DNA of 5,806 bases from Oscillospiraceae bacterium (GTDB lineage: Bacteria; Bacillota; Clostridia; Christensenellales; Aristaeellaceae): contig JAISBH010000149.1 in NCBI GenBank assembly GCA_031266295.1, positions 1-5,806 of the forward strand, given 5' to 3'. This document shows positions 5,287 to 5,806 of the stretch, one piece after another. The stretch's first letter is position 1. Each line of letters opens with the position of its first letter. The translations under genes were made by a program, and so were the position numbers. The notes beneath the pieces are model-generated. The model did no database searches and was not told the origin of the DNA. It saw nothing but the letters and a program-made list of their open reading frames with translations.

Positions 5287-5763
5287 ATGGAAAAGATTTA
5301 TCTCGCCGGCGGCTGCTTCTGGGGCGTCGAGAAGTACGTTGGCCTGATCCCGGGAGCAACCGCGACGCGCGTCGGCTACGCGAACGGCGCTACGGAGAAC
5401 CCGTCGTACCATGACGTATGCCGGAACCATACCGGACACGCGGAAACGGTCGAGGTCGAGTATGATCCCGCTGTTCTTCCGCTGTCAACCCTGCTGGACA
5501 AGTTCTTTCAAGTGATCGATCCCACGTCGCTGAATCGGCAGGGGAATGACGTCGGCACGCAGTACCGCACAGGCGTCTATTGGACAAACCCCGCCGATCA
5601 GCCGATTGTCGAGGAGTCGCTGTGTAAACTGCAGGCGAAGCATGACGACCCTATCGTCGTGGAAGCGGAACCACTGCAACACTTCTACCCGGCGGAGGAG
5701 TATCATCAAAAATACCTGGTCAAAAACCCAGGCGGGTACTGCCACATTCACTTCCCGCGGTAA
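5287..5763 (+). CDS. msrA: Peptide-methionine (S)-S-oxide reductase MsrA
   Basis: Reduces the S-epimer of methionine sulfoxide in proteins and free methionine, with thioredoxin-type recycling, repairing oxidative damage in the cytosol. The 158-residue protein is a stand-alone MsrA without an MsrB domain. The catalytic motif GGCFWG at 8-13 places the nucleophile at Cys10, encoded as cysteine rather than the selenocysteine seen in some clostridial MsrA proteins. TGHAETVEVEYDP at 49-61 carries the catalytic Glu53. QGNDVGTQYR at 85-94 supplies Asp88 and Tyr93, and FYPAEEYHQKYL at 133-144 is also conserved. Cys152 in NPGGYCHIHFPR near the end is a plausible resolving cysteine; Cys45 and Cys113 are the others. 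The start lies 6 nt after the tautomerase stop with no good Shine-Dalgarno sequence, only GGG in GGGTAAG, so translation probably depends on ribosomes finishing the upstream gene. Confidence 0.97.
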   Translation: MEKIYLAGGCFWGVEKYVGLIPGATATRVGYANGATENPSYHDVCRNHTGHAETVEVEYDPAVLPLSTLLDKFFQVIDPTSLNRQGNDVGTQYRTGVYWTNPADQPIVEESLCKLQAKHDDPIVVEAEPLQHFYPAEEYHQKYLVKNPGGYCHIHFPR

Positions 5764-5806
5764 GAGCCCGCCCCAAGGTTTACGCGTGACGCGCGCCGTT
5801 CGATCC

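Noticed and set aside
5783..5793. CGCG-TGA-CGCG as a terminator after msrA
   Set aside because: The stem is only 4 bp with no T-run. The 43 nt after msrA show no supported feature.
1..5806. CRISPR array, insertion sequence, tRNA or rRNA
   Set aside because: No regularly spaced direct repeats, transposase reading frame, terminal inverted repeats with target duplication, or tRNA/rRNA signatures were seen.

Overview
This window looks like chromosomal DNA from a spore-forming, moderately GC-rich Bacillota, probably a clostridial lineage. The evidence is a class I heat-shock operon in the order hrcA-grpE-dnaK under a perfect CIRCE operator, a DnaK lacking the extra N-terminal insertion of Gram-negative homologues, a CotF-family spore coat protein, and strong Shine-Dalgarno sequences (AAGGAGG type) ahead of most genes. 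No assignment below class level is possible from the sequence alone.

Left half (minus strand, read right to left). A sigma-A-type promoter (TTGACA, 17 nt, TAGATT with an extended TG) lies at 4113-4141, and its predicted start point falls inside the CIRCE inverted repeat at 4083-4109. It drives hrcA (the CIRCE repressor), grpE (nucleotide exchange factor) and dnaK (Hsp70 chaperone). HrcA should hold the operon off until stress titrates the chaperones that keep it folded. Start-codon context suggests grpE begins at 2928 and dnaK at 2203, each slightly downstream of the longest reading frame. A strong hairpin at 333-358 closes the operon about 20 nt past dnaK, so dnaJ, often next in Bacillota, is not here. 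Positions 1-330 hold no convincing gene, but they contain a dense run of short GC-rich hairpins that looks like an intergenic repeat element or a structured RNA.

Right half (plus strand). After a divergent, AT-rich spacer (about 4142-4247), a candidate forespore-type (sigma-F-like) promoter at 4248-4276 precedes two tightly spaced genes. These are a 66-residue helical protein and a 109-residue CotF-family spore coat protein, and a strong intrinsic terminator (4881-4914) follows them. A third unit starts near 4958-4991. It carries a PptA-like member of the 4-oxalocrotonate tautomerase superfamily and, 6 nt later, msrA (methionine sulfoxide reductase A), whose weak ribosome binding site suggests translational coupling. 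The last 43 nt hold no recognisable gene.

The common theme is stress and survival: protein folding, spore coat and oxidised-protein repair. I see no mobile element, CRISPR array, tRNA or rRNA. I did not find a clearly new system. The best leads are the multi-hairpin element at 29-285, the sporulation-type promoter at 4248-4276 with its small-protein/CotF pair, and the arginine-free tautomerase.
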